DNA of 35,602 bases, taken from positions 158,330 through 193,931 of the forward strand of contig NZ_JXCA02000024.1 in the NCBI RefSeq assembly GCF_000828085.3. Reading direction: 5' to 3'. Source of the DNA: Scytonema tolypothrichoides VB-61278. Lineage in GTDB: Bacteria; Cyanobacteriota; Cyanobacteriia; Cyanobacteriales; Nostocaceae. The first letter of the stretch is position 1. Each line of letters opens with the position of its first letter. The position numbers and the translations under genes are program-made. This document shows, one piece after another, positions 8,992 to 16,379 of the stretch. Below the pieces are notes generated by a model. That model saw nothing but the letters and a program-made list of their open reading frames with translations. It was not told the DNA's origin and searched no databases.

Positions 8992-9141
8992 AAGTTCATT
9001 TTAACTGAGATCTTGCACTAGTATCAACAATGAGGCAGAACCTCGATATCTCGTTCCGAGGCTGCAGCCTGGGAACGAGGGTTGGGAGGCTTTGCCTCCC
9101 GATTATTGAGAATGCTGCAAGATCTGAGTTTTAATGGACTT
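8992..9141. mobile_element. MITE-like 150-bp element with 26-bp terminal inverted repeats
   Basis: The left end (8992-9017, ending GAGATCTTGCA) and the reverse complement of the right end (9116-9141) agree at 22 of 26 positions by eye. The interior is a large hairpin: CTCGTTCC and GGAACGAG flank the palindrome AGGCTGCAGCCT (about 9050-9079), followed by GGGAGGC/GCCTCCC (9085-9101). There is no reading frame of note. The rest of the 8803-9375 gap holds only short repeats such as TGCGATTTGAATCGCA near 9196-9211. Confidence 0.65.
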
Positions 9142-9331
9142 CATATTTTACACCGAAAGCATTTAGTTCTCTTGAGAGGACTTTGGCTATTAGCCTGCGA
9201 TTTGAATCGCAGGCGGTTGGACACGGTTCGTCTGCGCGTTCGCCCCCGTGTGAAGCGTTAGAAATCTAGTTCTGTGGGCGATATCACACCGAGTAGCCGC
9301 CCTCATTTGAAAACAGGGCGGAGTCGTTTAA

Positions 9332-9379
9332 GCGTTAAGCGTAGTTCTGCCCTAGGCGTTAAGCGTAGTTCTGCCCTAG
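9332..9379. repeat. 24-bp tandem duplication at the 3' end of the aldolase gene
   Basis: Two exact 24-bp copies beginning GCGTTAAGCGTAGTTCTGCC lie head to tail (9332-9355 and 9356-9379). The second copy supplies the stop codon of the aldolase gene (CTA on the plus strand at 9376-9378). Confidence 0.8.
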
Positions 9380-10458
9380 GCGATCGCCACCGCCTCAGAC
9401 AAGTAAACATCCTGAATCGCGTGAAACAATTTCACTCCTTCCTCAAACGGACGTTGAAATGTTTTCCGTCCAGAAATGAGTCCTGTTCCACCAGCGCGTT
9501 TATTTATCACCGCAGTCCGAACAGCTTCTGCAAAGTCATTTTTTCCAGACGCGCCACCAGAGTTAATCAGTCCTGCACGTCCACAATAGCAGTTGAGTAC
9601 CTGGTAACGAGTTAAATCGATTGGGTGGTCGGTTGTCAAATCTGTGTAAACCCGCTCATTGGTTTTACCGTAACTCTTACCAGTCGCCTTTGCTACTGCT
9701 CCGTAACCGTTGTTATTTTCAGGCAATTTTTGTTTAATAATGTCAGCTTCGATTGTCACACCCAGATGATTCGCTTGTCCTGTAAGGTCAGCTGCAAGGT
9801 GATAATCTTTGTCTTCTTTAAAAGCGTTGTTCCGCAGATAGCACCAAAGAATCGTCACCAGTCCCAAATCATGGGCGCGTTTGAAGGCTTGGCTGATTTC
9901 CTGAATTTGTCGGGTGGAGTTTTCTGAACCAAAATAAATTGTCGCACCCACCGCAACTGCACCCAAATTCCAAGCTTGTTCAACTGAAGCAAACAAAACT
10001 TGGTCAAATTGATTGGGGAAAGTTAGCAGTTCGTTGTGGTTGAGTTTGACGATGAAGGGAATTTTGTGAGCGTATTTGCGTGAAACTGAGCCTAAAACTC
10101 CCAAAGTTGTCGCAACAGCATTGCAACCTGCAGCTATTGCCAGCTTAACAATATTTTCGGGATCAAAGTAGATGGGATTGGGCGCAAATGAAGCACCGGC
10201 TGAGTGTTCAATCCCTTGGTCTACTGGCAGAATAGAGAGATAGCCAGTATTTGCCAGCCGTCCTGTGGAGTATAGTGTTTGGAGATTACGTAAGACTTGG
10301 GGGTTGCGATCGCTGTTCAACCAAACTCGATCCACAAAATCTGGTCCTGGTAGATGTAGCAAATCCTTAGAAACTTTTGCCTTGTAGGTGAGCAAGTCTT
10401 CTGCTTCTTTCCCTAGCAAGGATTCAATAGAATCAGGCGCAGAGAGTGTTGTAGTCAT
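9376..10458 (-). CDS. fbaB: class I fructose-bisphosphate aldolase (FbaB/DhnA type)
   Basis: The 360-residue protein matches the DhnA/FbaB-type class I aldolase family across its length. Visible landmarks are [20 protein letters not shown] (76-95), the barrel strands [11 protein letters not shown] and [14 protein letters not shown], the mid-protein [11 protein letters not shown], the long insertion [20 protein letters not shown], and near the C-terminus INSGGASG and [14 protein letters not shown]. It cleaves and forms fructose-1,6-bisphosphate through a lysine Schiff base without metal, in glycolysis and the Calvin cycle in the cytoplasm. I did not assign the Schiff-base lysine. It is a single gene on the minus strand. 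The end of the gene lies inside a 24-bp tandem duplication. Confidence 0.93.
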   Translation of the reverse strand: MTTTLSAPDSIESLLGKEAEDLLTYKAKVSKDLLHLPGPDFVDRVWLNSDRNPQVLRNLQTLYSTGRLANTGYLSILPVDQGIEHSAGASFAPNPIYFDPENIVKLAIAAGCNAVATTLGVLGSVSRKYAHKIPFIVKLNHNELLTFPNQFDQVLFASVEQAWNLGAVAVGATIYFGSENSTRQIQEISQAFKRAHDLGLVTILWCYLRNNAFKEDKDYHLAADLTGQANHLGVTIEADIIKQKLPENNNGYGAVAKATGKSYGKTNERVYTDLTTDHPIDLTRYQVLNCYCGRAGLINSGGASGKNDFAEAVRTAVINKRAGGTGLISGRKTFQRPFEEGVKLFHAIQDVYLSEAVAIA

Positions 10459-10572
10459 TGCCTTTTCCTCAAAACTTCAGCACATAGCTTTGCCTTTAAT
10501 ATAGCATCCGTACTATTTATCACCTGCTTATAAAAGCATTAAGTTTATATGCCTAATCTAAGCAGAAATTTC

Positions 10573-10634
10573 TATACTACTTTTGATTGATTTATTAATA
10601 AACACTCATTGTTCATATGTCATATTTGTAGGTT
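10573..10634. repeat. mysD 3'-flank duplicate, copy A
   Basis: About 60 bp downstream of mysD-A (TATACTACTTTTGATTGATT followed by TATTAATAAACACTCATTGT and ATGTCATATTTGTAGGT) are nearly identical to 16049-16107 downstream of mysD-B. This shows that the mysD duplication carried its 3' flank. The dispersed GTAGGTTGGG element inserts right at its edge. Confidence 0.85.
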
Positions 10635-10708
10635 GGGGAGCCACTTGCACACGAAGGGTTTCCCTCCTTTTTGCAAAGTGGCGTTTGAACGAGAGTGAAA
10701 CCCAACAT
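10628..10708. repeat. dispersed GTAGGTTGGG...AACCCAAC element
   Basis: The element runs from GTAGGTTGGGG to AACCCAACAT. The inner part from CCACTTGCACACGAAGGG to the end (10641-10708) recurs almost base for base at 17799-17866 with about three differences. It separates the mysD-A stop from the duplicated 3' flank. Confidence 0.75.
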
Positions 10709-10769
10709 ATGGCAATCCTAAATCATTTGTGAAATTCTCTGTACTAGAGATGATTTGCCAGACATCATA

Positions 10770-11792
10770 TCATGCCAACGTTTCATTAATCGCCATCATC
10801 AATAACTCATCTAGAGGAATTCCCGCGACTTTCGCCATAGAGGGAATCACACTTTTGGGGGAAAAAGCACAATACAAACCTGCTTCTAAGAACCAAGGTT
10901 CTCCCTTTGGGTCGATCCGGAAGTCAAATAAACTGTAGTTGCGACAACCCAAAGCCTTGTGACACTTCTTAGCCACTTGCTGAACCTTTTGGGTGATCGG
11001 GTCGTTAGGGTCTACAATCCAAGACTTGTTATTATCTTTAGCGGTGAAATGCAAATTGCCATCGTCCGTTTGTTTGAGTTTGTCAGCATAGGTGCGGATG
11101 GGTTTGTCGTGGGGGTCTAGCAGATACTCTTCAAGGGGTAAACCGATTAGTTCCCCATCTTTAACAAAGATGCCGCCTCTGACTTCTCGACCGAGTTCAA
11201 TAAATTCTTCTACGATCACCTCATCTCCATATTCAAATGCTTTCTTCAAAGCAGCGTCATACTCACTAGCCTCTTTGACAAAGGACAGCCCGAAAGAGTC
11301 GGCGGAATTTGCAGGTTTGATGACTGCTGGAGGTGTAATTGTCGGAACGTCTCCTTGGCAAAGCAGTTCTCCACGAGGCACTTTCACCCCTGCTGCTTCG
11401 ACAATTGCTTTGGTTCTGGCTTTGTGGGCCGCTATTGCCATGACATCCGGAGTATTGCCTACGTAAGGGATCTTAAGCAGGTCGAATAGCGCGCGGTAGT
11501 GAGTCATTCCAGGGATACAAAACATGTGTGGCAACATCAGGTCAATGTTTTGTGCTGTTATAAACTGTATGGCCTCAAACACAGGAATCGGTTTGGCGAC
11601 AGCAACATCTTCTCGACTGAGGGAACGAGGAAATCGCCACTGGCGATCTGGTGTGATGTATGCAATCACAAAGTCATAGCGCGATGGATCTGCCGTTGCT
11701 GTCAGACAGCCTTCGGCGTAAAGGCGTGACAATTCACAGTAAAAATCATTCTCTGCAGATCCAACTAAATGAAGGATACGAAGTACTGGCAT
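10770..11792 (-). CDS. mysD: MysD-type D-Ala-D-Ala-ligase-like MAA ligase, copy A (last gene of the mysC1-oxygenase-mysD set)
   Basis: The 340-residue protein is very close to the MysD I remember from Nostoc (MPVLRILHLVGSAENDFY start, RALFDLLKIPYVGNTPDVMA, HKARTKAIVEAAGVKVPRGE). The ATP-grasp ligase domain shows AVIKP (156-160), EVIVEEFIELGREVRGG (191-207), YSLFDFRIDPKGEPWFLEAG (286-305). MysD enzymes join Ser, Thr or another amino acid to C1 of mycosporine-glycine, giving imino-MAAs such as shinorine. The loop after the ATP lysine reads ANSADSFGLSFV (161-172), whereas copy B has the more usual ADNSLGVSLV; this may change nucleotide or amino acid choice. It is the third gene on the minus strand after mysC1 and the oxygenase, with 181 bp between. 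Confidence 0.92.
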   Translation of the reverse strand: MPVLRILHLVGSAENDFYCELSRLYAEGCLTATADPSRYDFVIAYITPDRQWRFPRSLSREDVAVAKPIPVFEAIQFITAQNIDLMLPHMFCIPGMTHYRALFDLLKIPYVGNTPDVMAIAAHKARTKAIVEAAGVKVPRGELLCQGDVPTITPPAVIKPANSADSFGLSFVKEASEYDAALKKAFEYGDEVIVEEFIELGREVRGGIFVKDGELIGLPLEEYLLDPHDKPIRTYADKLKQTDDGNLHFTAKDNNKSWIVDPNDPITQKVQQVAKKCHKALGCRNYSLFDFRIDPKGEPWFLEAGLYCAFSPKSVIPSMAKVAGIPLDELLMMAINETLA

Positions 11793-11871
11793 GGTAATTA
11801 ATCACTCATTCCTTTGGTTTTCTTTGCGTTCTTTGCGACGAATTAAGCTTAAGTAAAATCGAAATTCTTTC

Positions 11872-11920
11872 TTCCCTGTTCCCTGTTCCCTGTTCCCTGT
11901 TCCCTGTTCCCTGTTCCCTG
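11872..11920. repeat. heptameric STRR, (TTCCCTG)x7
   Basis: Seven perfect tandem copies of TTCCCTG lie between the oxygenase stop and the mysD-A start, so a transcript through both genes would carry them. Heptameric short tandem repeats of this kind are a hallmark of heterocystous cyanobacterial genomes. Confidence 0.95.
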
Positions 11921-11973
11921 ATTTATTCATAGGTAGCTGCAAATAAAATTATTATTTCTTCTATTTAGAAATT

Positions 11974-13128
11974 TCAACCATTTATGAATAAAGCTGGTTT
12001 CATATCGCGAATGTTGCACATATTGCCGAAAGCGGTGAGAATTTTTCGTTTCAGTTTAGTATTGAGTCTACCATGAGCAACCTGTAGGTTATCGATTACG
12101 AGAATATCGCCTTGCTTCCACTTAAAGATAGCTGCATTTTTCCATTCAGCTTTTCCCAATTCTTTCGCTTCTGCTTCCGTCATCTTTGTGCATTGACCAT
12201 CCTTGTTCAAAAAAGATGCGTTCAAGGTACTGGTTCGTTTTTGCGAACCATCGACAACAGTTGCTGCTGTTGCTAATCTTTGCTGAAAGTTTTTGTACAA
12301 TTTGGTAGGCAGTAAATTGTAATAAAGCCTTTGCCCAAATGAATACCGTTGTCCGAGGTTTCGATACCATTCTCTATTGACTAAACAATCAATAATGCTA
12401 AGGCTAAAGCAGAGCCTACTCGTTCTTGGGTGAGTGATAATGGTAATATAAGAACACTCAAAATAAAGAGAGCCATCTTCTTCCCAGTTAAAATCAAATC
12501 CTTGTTCCTGGAGAAGTTTACTAATCTCTTCTCGCGAGAGACCCTCGAAGACAATCTCTAATAAATGGTTGGGAACATATCGCTCAAATCGCTGAGGAAA
12601 GTTTCCAAATTTGTGCTGTAAGTTGGGAGATAAACTTAAAAATAGCTTTTCCGTATTGATGATTGGAGTCTCGCCATATACGTCGGGTTGAACCTGGCAG
12701 AAGAAAGCAAGTACGCTTGGTCGCACCGGCACCATATTGAGTTCATTATGAAAAGAAATAATCATATCCGGTGGTGCTTCAGAAGAGGTGAAGACTTTAT
12801 CGGTTATTCGTACACGCTGAGCGCTGCCGAAGTGATAAAATGACTCGAGTTGGACATTGAGTAACTCTAGGGCTGTTTGAAATTGCTCTGCACCCTCAAC
12901 TTCAAATCCCCGAAACAAAATGGCTCCGTATGTGTCTAGCTGTTTATTGAACCACTGCGCACTTTCCTTCAGCAATGCCTTAAGAGCTGCGAAAGATTTT
13001 TCCTTGACTGGCTCAATAACTAGAGGTAGTTGTTCTTCAGTACTTGCAAAGGTTTTCTCGTCATTCTGCAAGAACCGTAATCTCATATCTGAGGAAATAG
13101 AAATTGGGAGATTTTGCATAGTATTCAT
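11974..13128 (-). CDS. TauD/TfdA-like Fe(II)/2-oxoglutarate dioxygenase, candidate MAA-tailoring enzyme
   Basis: The 384-residue protein has the TauD/SyrP-like oxygenase layout. YGAILFRGFEVEGAEQF precedes the metal motif ISFHNELNMVP (His127-x-Glu129), then LAFFCQVQPDVYGETPIIN. The distal part is GDILVIDNLQVAHGR (His352) followed by KRKILTAFG (Arg361), the usual 2-oxoglutarate arginine. All three Fe ligands are present, so it should be active. It is not the PhyH-type MysH known to turn shinorine-type MAAs into palythines. Its place between mysC1 and mysD-A, all on the minus strand behind a mysA-type leader, suggests hydroxylation or desaturation of an MAA or its amino acid. The start is uncertain: ATGs at 13164, 13128 and 13119 are all open and none has a clear ribosome site; 13128 is chosen for family length. 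Confidence 0.85.
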   Translation of the reverse strand: MNTMQNLPISISSDMRLRFLQNDEKTFASTEEQLPLVIEPVKEKSFAALKALLKESAQWFNKQLDTYGAILFRGFEVEGAEQFQTALELLNVQLESFYHFGSAQRVRITDKVFTSSEAPPDMIISFHNELNMVPVRPSVLAFFCQVQPDVYGETPIINTEKLFLSLSPNLQHKFGNFPQRFERYVPNHLLEIVFEGLSREEISKLLQEQGFDFNWEEDGSLYFECSYITIITHPRTSRLCFSLSIIDCLVNREWYRNLGQRYSFGQRLYYNLLPTKLYKNFQQRLATAATVVDGSQKRTSTLNASFLNKDGQCTKMTEAEAKELGKAEWKNAAIFKWKQGDILVIDNLQVAHGRLNTKLKRKILTAFGNMCNIRDMKPALFING

Positions 13129-13547
13129 AGAGTGAAAAAGTCGCTCACAGTGCAGACAATACACAAAAAAAATACACTTTTCAAGTGATATGTCTTGCTT
13201 GTGACCACAACAATGACAAGTTTTTGATGTATTGCGTTCATCAATTAGATGAAAAGATTTACTTGTTAAAACACACTTATATCTAAGTTACCTTGATAAA
13301 AACTCCTAAATAATATAGATACCATATTAGTGACAAGTTAAGGAATTATCGGCTATTTCATTTTCATAAGTAGCACTTGATGATAAATTTCGGATTCACT
13401 GTTTGTAAGGATTCTTCTGAAAACTCTGAACAGGGAACACTTCGACCGCGCTCAGTGCATCGCTCTTAAGCGAACCTCGTAAAAAAATCTCACTTTTGCA
13501 AGATGTCTAATGAACAGCGGTTACATTAACAACTTTTTTCCCTTAAT
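13129..13547. other. gap between mysC1 and the oxygenase, no gene seen
   Basis: AT-rich spacer of about 420 bp. It holds a fragment of a dispersed repeat (AACAGGGAACACTTCGACCG then CGCTCAGTGCATCGCTCTTA, about 13430-13472) and no open frame or convincing terminator. The oxygenase could therefore have its own promoter here rather than being strictly co-transcribed with mysC1. Confidence 0.5.
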
Positions 13548-14945
13548 TCAATCGCCACCTATTTCCACAAGTTTACCAATATTAAAATCAATCTTTGTCC
13601 AACCTTTTAGTTGTCGCAGATTATTGAGCAAAAGTAAAGGAATTTGCCAATGGTGTACCATCAAAAACGGCAGTGGGTCATCCAGCTGATAAATAGCATC
13701 AGTACCTTGCAAAAAGTTACGTATCCAAGTTTGCAGTTGAGCAAAGGAATGAATGCCAGTTAACCGCCAGACTTCGTGATATGTCCAGTATGTCGGCTTG
13801 CTGTTTGGCAGTGGTACAAGAGGTTCAGTGAAAGGTTCTTCACTCAAATAAGCGTCTGCCACATCTGGATGGTTGTAAAACATTGTAATTGCCGAATGCG
13901 TTCGGGGATTACATTCAATCGCGTAAACTGTCCCATCTTCAGCTTGAATGAAATCAAAAGAAACTTGTCCAGTAATTCCCAATTCCTTGACAAAATGCCT
14001 CACCCATTCTTGGATTTTCGGGTTTTCTACATTTTCGTAATTAACCTGAAAAGCTGAAGATTCTGCACAGCAGTGCAGGCGTAACTCTCCATTCTTAACT
14101 GTGCTGTGAGTGCAAAATTCCTTGCCAGGAATAAACTCTTGCATAATCCAGGGTTTTTCTGGACTAATTGGCAAACTTCTAACGAAGGCTGCTGTTTCCT
14201 CTGGTGTATCGCAAGGTAGCTTAGTTAAATCTAAGCGGCGTACTGAGTCGTAAGGAATGCTTTTAAGAATATATTTGCGAGTTTCTCCAGAAAAGTCAAA
14301 ATTCAGGACTTGTTCGGGATTAGTAATTTTGAAAGATTTGGGAACCGATAAGCCAAACGATCTTGCTTTTTCACTAAAAGCAAATTTATCATCTAGCATT
14401 TGGGTGACATCAGCATCGAAGTGAAAAACTTCGCAATAGGGCGAAAGCGCAGGTTTTGCTAAAGAGTCATAGTAACTCGCAACTGGACTAGTCACAGGAA
14501 CATAGACATCAATGTTTTCTTTCTTAACAATGTCTAGTAAAGCTTGGATATAAGCTTCTGGATCATACTGTGGGGTGGGAGTTGTATAAAAGCGAGAAAT
14601 TGCATCAGAAAATCGATGTCCCGATAACCAGTATTTGTGGGTTTCTATTAAGACAACTCTGTGTCCTGCAGCATGAAAAGAACGGGCAATCTGTAGCGCC
14701 TTCGTCATTTTGCCGCCGCTAATTAGGATATTTTTGCGGTTTGCGGCTACAACTGTTTGAGGACGAACAAAACGGCTGACGCGACTCCAAAATAGGGATG
14801 TTAGAACTATAGCAGCATTAATTGGCAACACTAACAAGAGTATTGTCAAGGTGGCAATGTTCTGGAATAAAGCTTTGACTTGTGCCACAAAAGCAGTTGG
14901 TGATGTTGCTCCTCCTGCGGAGGTTAAGGGAAGAGATTGTGCCAT
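13548..14945 (-). CDS. mysC: MysC ATP-grasp ligase, canonical copy (mysC1)
   Basis: The 465-residue protein matches the standard Nostoc-type MysC in its start (MAQSLPLTSAGGATSP) and its end (IDFNIGKLVEIGGD). It has one hydrophobic N-terminal segment (about 28-52). The ATP-grasp core shows KYILKSIPYDS (224-234), WIMQEFIPGKEFCTHS (266-281), SFDFIQAEDG (329-338) and ECNPRTHS (344-351). MysC adds glycine (or another amino acid) to 4-deoxygadusol with ATP, giving mycosporine-glycine. In many clusters this gene follows mysB directly; here it is 6.6 kb from mysB and sits instead behind a second copy of the mysA leader. The oxygenase and mysD-A follow on the same strand. No good ribosome site is seen; a leftover mysA ATG lies 11 bases upstream in another frame. 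Confidence 0.95.
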   Translation of the reverse strand: MAQSLPLTSAGGATSPTAFVAQVKALFQNIATLTILLLVLPINAAIVLTSLFWSRVSRFVRPQTVVAANRKNILISGGKMTKALQIARSFHAAGHRVVLIETHKYWLSGHRFSDAISRFYTTPTPQYDPEAYIQALLDIVKKENIDVYVPVTSPVASYYDSLAKPALSPYCEVFHFDADVTQMLDDKFAFSEKARSFGLSVPKSFKITNPEQVLNFDFSGETRKYILKSIPYDSVRRLDLTKLPCDTPEETAAFVRSLPISPEKPWIMQEFIPGKEFCTHSTVKNGELRLHCCAESSAFQVNYENVENPKIQEWVRHFVKELGITGQVSFDFIQAEDGTVYAIECNPRTHSAITMFYNHPDVADAYLSEEPFTEPLVPLPNSKPTYWTYHEVWRLTGIHSFAQLQTWIRNFLQGTDAIYQLDDPLPFLMVHHWQIPLLLLNNLRQLKGWTKIDFNIGKLVEIGGD

Positions 14946-14956
14946 GATGATTCCAT
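14924..14956 (-). other. 10-codon uORF from a relic mysA start codon, overlapping the mysC1 start
   Basis: The ATG at 14956 occupies the exact place that the mysA start (23645) has in the duplicated leader (AAAAATA-ATG in both). Here it opens a 10-residue frame (MESSWHNLFP, stop TAA at 14926-14924) that runs across the mysC1 ATG (14945) in a different frame. Ribosomes initiating at the old site would stop 22 bases into mysC1, so it could lower or couple mysC1 translation. Confidence 0.7.
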
Positions 14957-15570
14957 TATTTTTGACCTACAATGTTGACAATATCCCCAAAAAAATGGGA
15001 TACTCTTCGCAAGACAGTGATTCCCGTCAGTACACCCAATAACTACACTTTTATCCTTGAACAAATTGCTCAAAGGACATAAAGACCGAAGGCGAATAAG
15101 TTAAAAAAACAAAGATTCCCCTCCTGTCTAAAAAGGTTTTGAGCATACTTTCAGTAAGAAATTTGAGTTTGATTAGCTCTCTAGTGAGCAAAACTTGCTA
15201 AATCAGGCTAAAATCCCACTTTTTGTAGAAAAATCCTATTACTTAGCACGATTGATAGCTATCGAATGGTCACTGTATCTTGACCTAATTCTCAAATTAT
15301 CATATTTCTTCGTCACAAAAATAAGCCTCTTCTATATTTTCTTCTTTCTTTCATAATTTGAGTCTCAAAACAAGCAATCCATAGTTCCAAAAGTCAAGAT
15401 GCTTGAAAAATCTAGCATGACAAGTTGTTTGTTATTAGAAATTTTCTCTCATCACTTGGAGACTTGATGATTTTTGCTTGTTACTAAACACTTGGAAACT
15501 TTTTCATTACGTTCAGCACTATAGATTATGATGTTTCCATTAGATTTATCTTCTATCTAAAGAATGAAAC
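14957..15570 (-). promoter_or_regulatory. second copy of the mysA leader/promoter region, in front of mysC1
   Basis: From the relic ATG (14956) outward this region aligns with 23646-24262 in front of mysA. The match is strong over about 350 bp and patchy up to the shared TTCTATCTAAAGAATGA (15552-15567). Shared blocks include ACAATGTTGACAATATCCCC, CTAAAAAGGTTTTGAGCATA, ACTTTTTGTAGAAAAATCCT and TCACTGTATCTTGACCTA. The palindrome GATAGCTATC lies at 15254-15263, exactly 298 bp from the ATG in both copies. A -10-like GATAAT (minus strand, 15301-15296) is kept too, which would give a leader of about 330 nt. A short hairpin (arms 14982-14987 and 14997-15002) lies about 25 nt before the start. Confidence 0.85.
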
Positions 15571-16048
15571 CAAACAAATGTATTCATAATGACGAAATCC
15601 GTAAAGCCTGTGTCTGAACAATGAAATAAATCACAAGTTTGAACTCAAAAGTCAGTCTAAAATAGACTTGCATAGTAAACACTAGATGAACAAGTACTGT
15701 CACTCTTTTTACTAGTATATTTATTAACATTATTAAATTTACAAATCAGTAGAAAAACTGTTAATTATATGCAATTACATGACGAACACAATACCAAAAG
15801 CAATACGAAATACCCTAGACACTCATACAGAACCTAACTCAGTCTTTGCTGCTTTAGTTGAGGTATTTGGGGAAGTATTGCAGTGCGTTAGCGAACGCGA
15901 GTGCGTGCGCCTCTGGCGCTTAGCTTTTGCGAAGCAGGCTCGTTGTTTTCTCTACCTGAGAAATCCTCACACTAAACGTAGTACTAACGCTTTGGGAAAG
16001 AATTAGAGATAAATTATTTGTACTAAAGTAAGTCCTATAATAGATTTA
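15571..16048. other. gap between the mysC1 leader and the mysD-B 3' flank, no supported gene
   Basis: AT-rich sequence followed, from about 15880 to 15950, by a dispersed repeat (GTGCGTTAGCGAACGCGAGT; GCGTGCGCCTCTGGCGCTTA). A 75-codon frame at 15779-16006 is half built from this repeat and is not accepted as a gene. Confidence 0.5.
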
Positions 16049-16107
16049 TATACTACTTTTGATTGATTTATTAATAAACACTTATTGTTAATGTCATATT
16101 TATAGGT
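16049..16107. repeat. mysD 3'-flank duplicate, copy B
   Basis: Nearly identical to 10573-10634 behind mysD-A (TATACTACTTTTGATTGATT, AATAAACACTTATTGTTA, ATGTCATATTTATAGGT). It lies about 270 bp beyond the mysD-B stop, because a GC-rich dispersed repeat (16160-16330) has been inserted between them. Confidence 0.85.
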
Positions 16108-16159
16108 CAATATGGTTCAGTTAAGGATTGTTTTCGCAGATTTCACACGGCAAGAAACG

Positions 16160-16330
16160 TTGCATGTGAGGCAGTGCGTTGGGGAGCCAGCGCGAATGAC
16201 GGCTCTCCCGACCTAGGCGTCTGGCGTCCGGGTTCCCCGACTTGTAGACGCCCGGAGGGCGGCTTCCCGCAGGGTAGCAACTGCCGAACCCGGAGGGCAA
16301 CGTCTCACAAGCGGCGGGAGGATGTCAATC
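16160..16330. repeat. GC-rich dispersed repeat array
   Basis: Blocks such as GTTGGGGAGCCAGCGCGAAT, GACGCCCGGAGGGCGGCTTC and CCGCAGGGTAGCAACTGCCG belong to the repeat family also present at 17620-17790 and 21270-21420 (for example CCTGCGGGAAGCCGCCCTCC in inverse orientation near 21291-21310). It has no coding value and marks a repeat-driven rearrangement zone. Confidence 0.65.
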
Positions 16331-16379
16331 CTCAATATTGCATTGGTCAAGTACTAGGGGTGATTTGCCGGACACCATA

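Noticed and set aside
9274-9615. 113-codon plus-strand frame at the end of the aldolase gene
   Set aside because: Antisense shadow of the aldolase gene plus the 24-bp tandem repeat; low-complexity product.
11872-11920. Possible CRISPR array
   Set aside because: Contiguous 7-bp units with no spacers; it is an STRR tandem repeat.
15779-16006. 75-codon plus-strand frame upstream of mysC1
   Set aside because: Its second half is encoded by a dispersed repeat, it has no recognisable domain, and it lies in a gap made by rearrangement.
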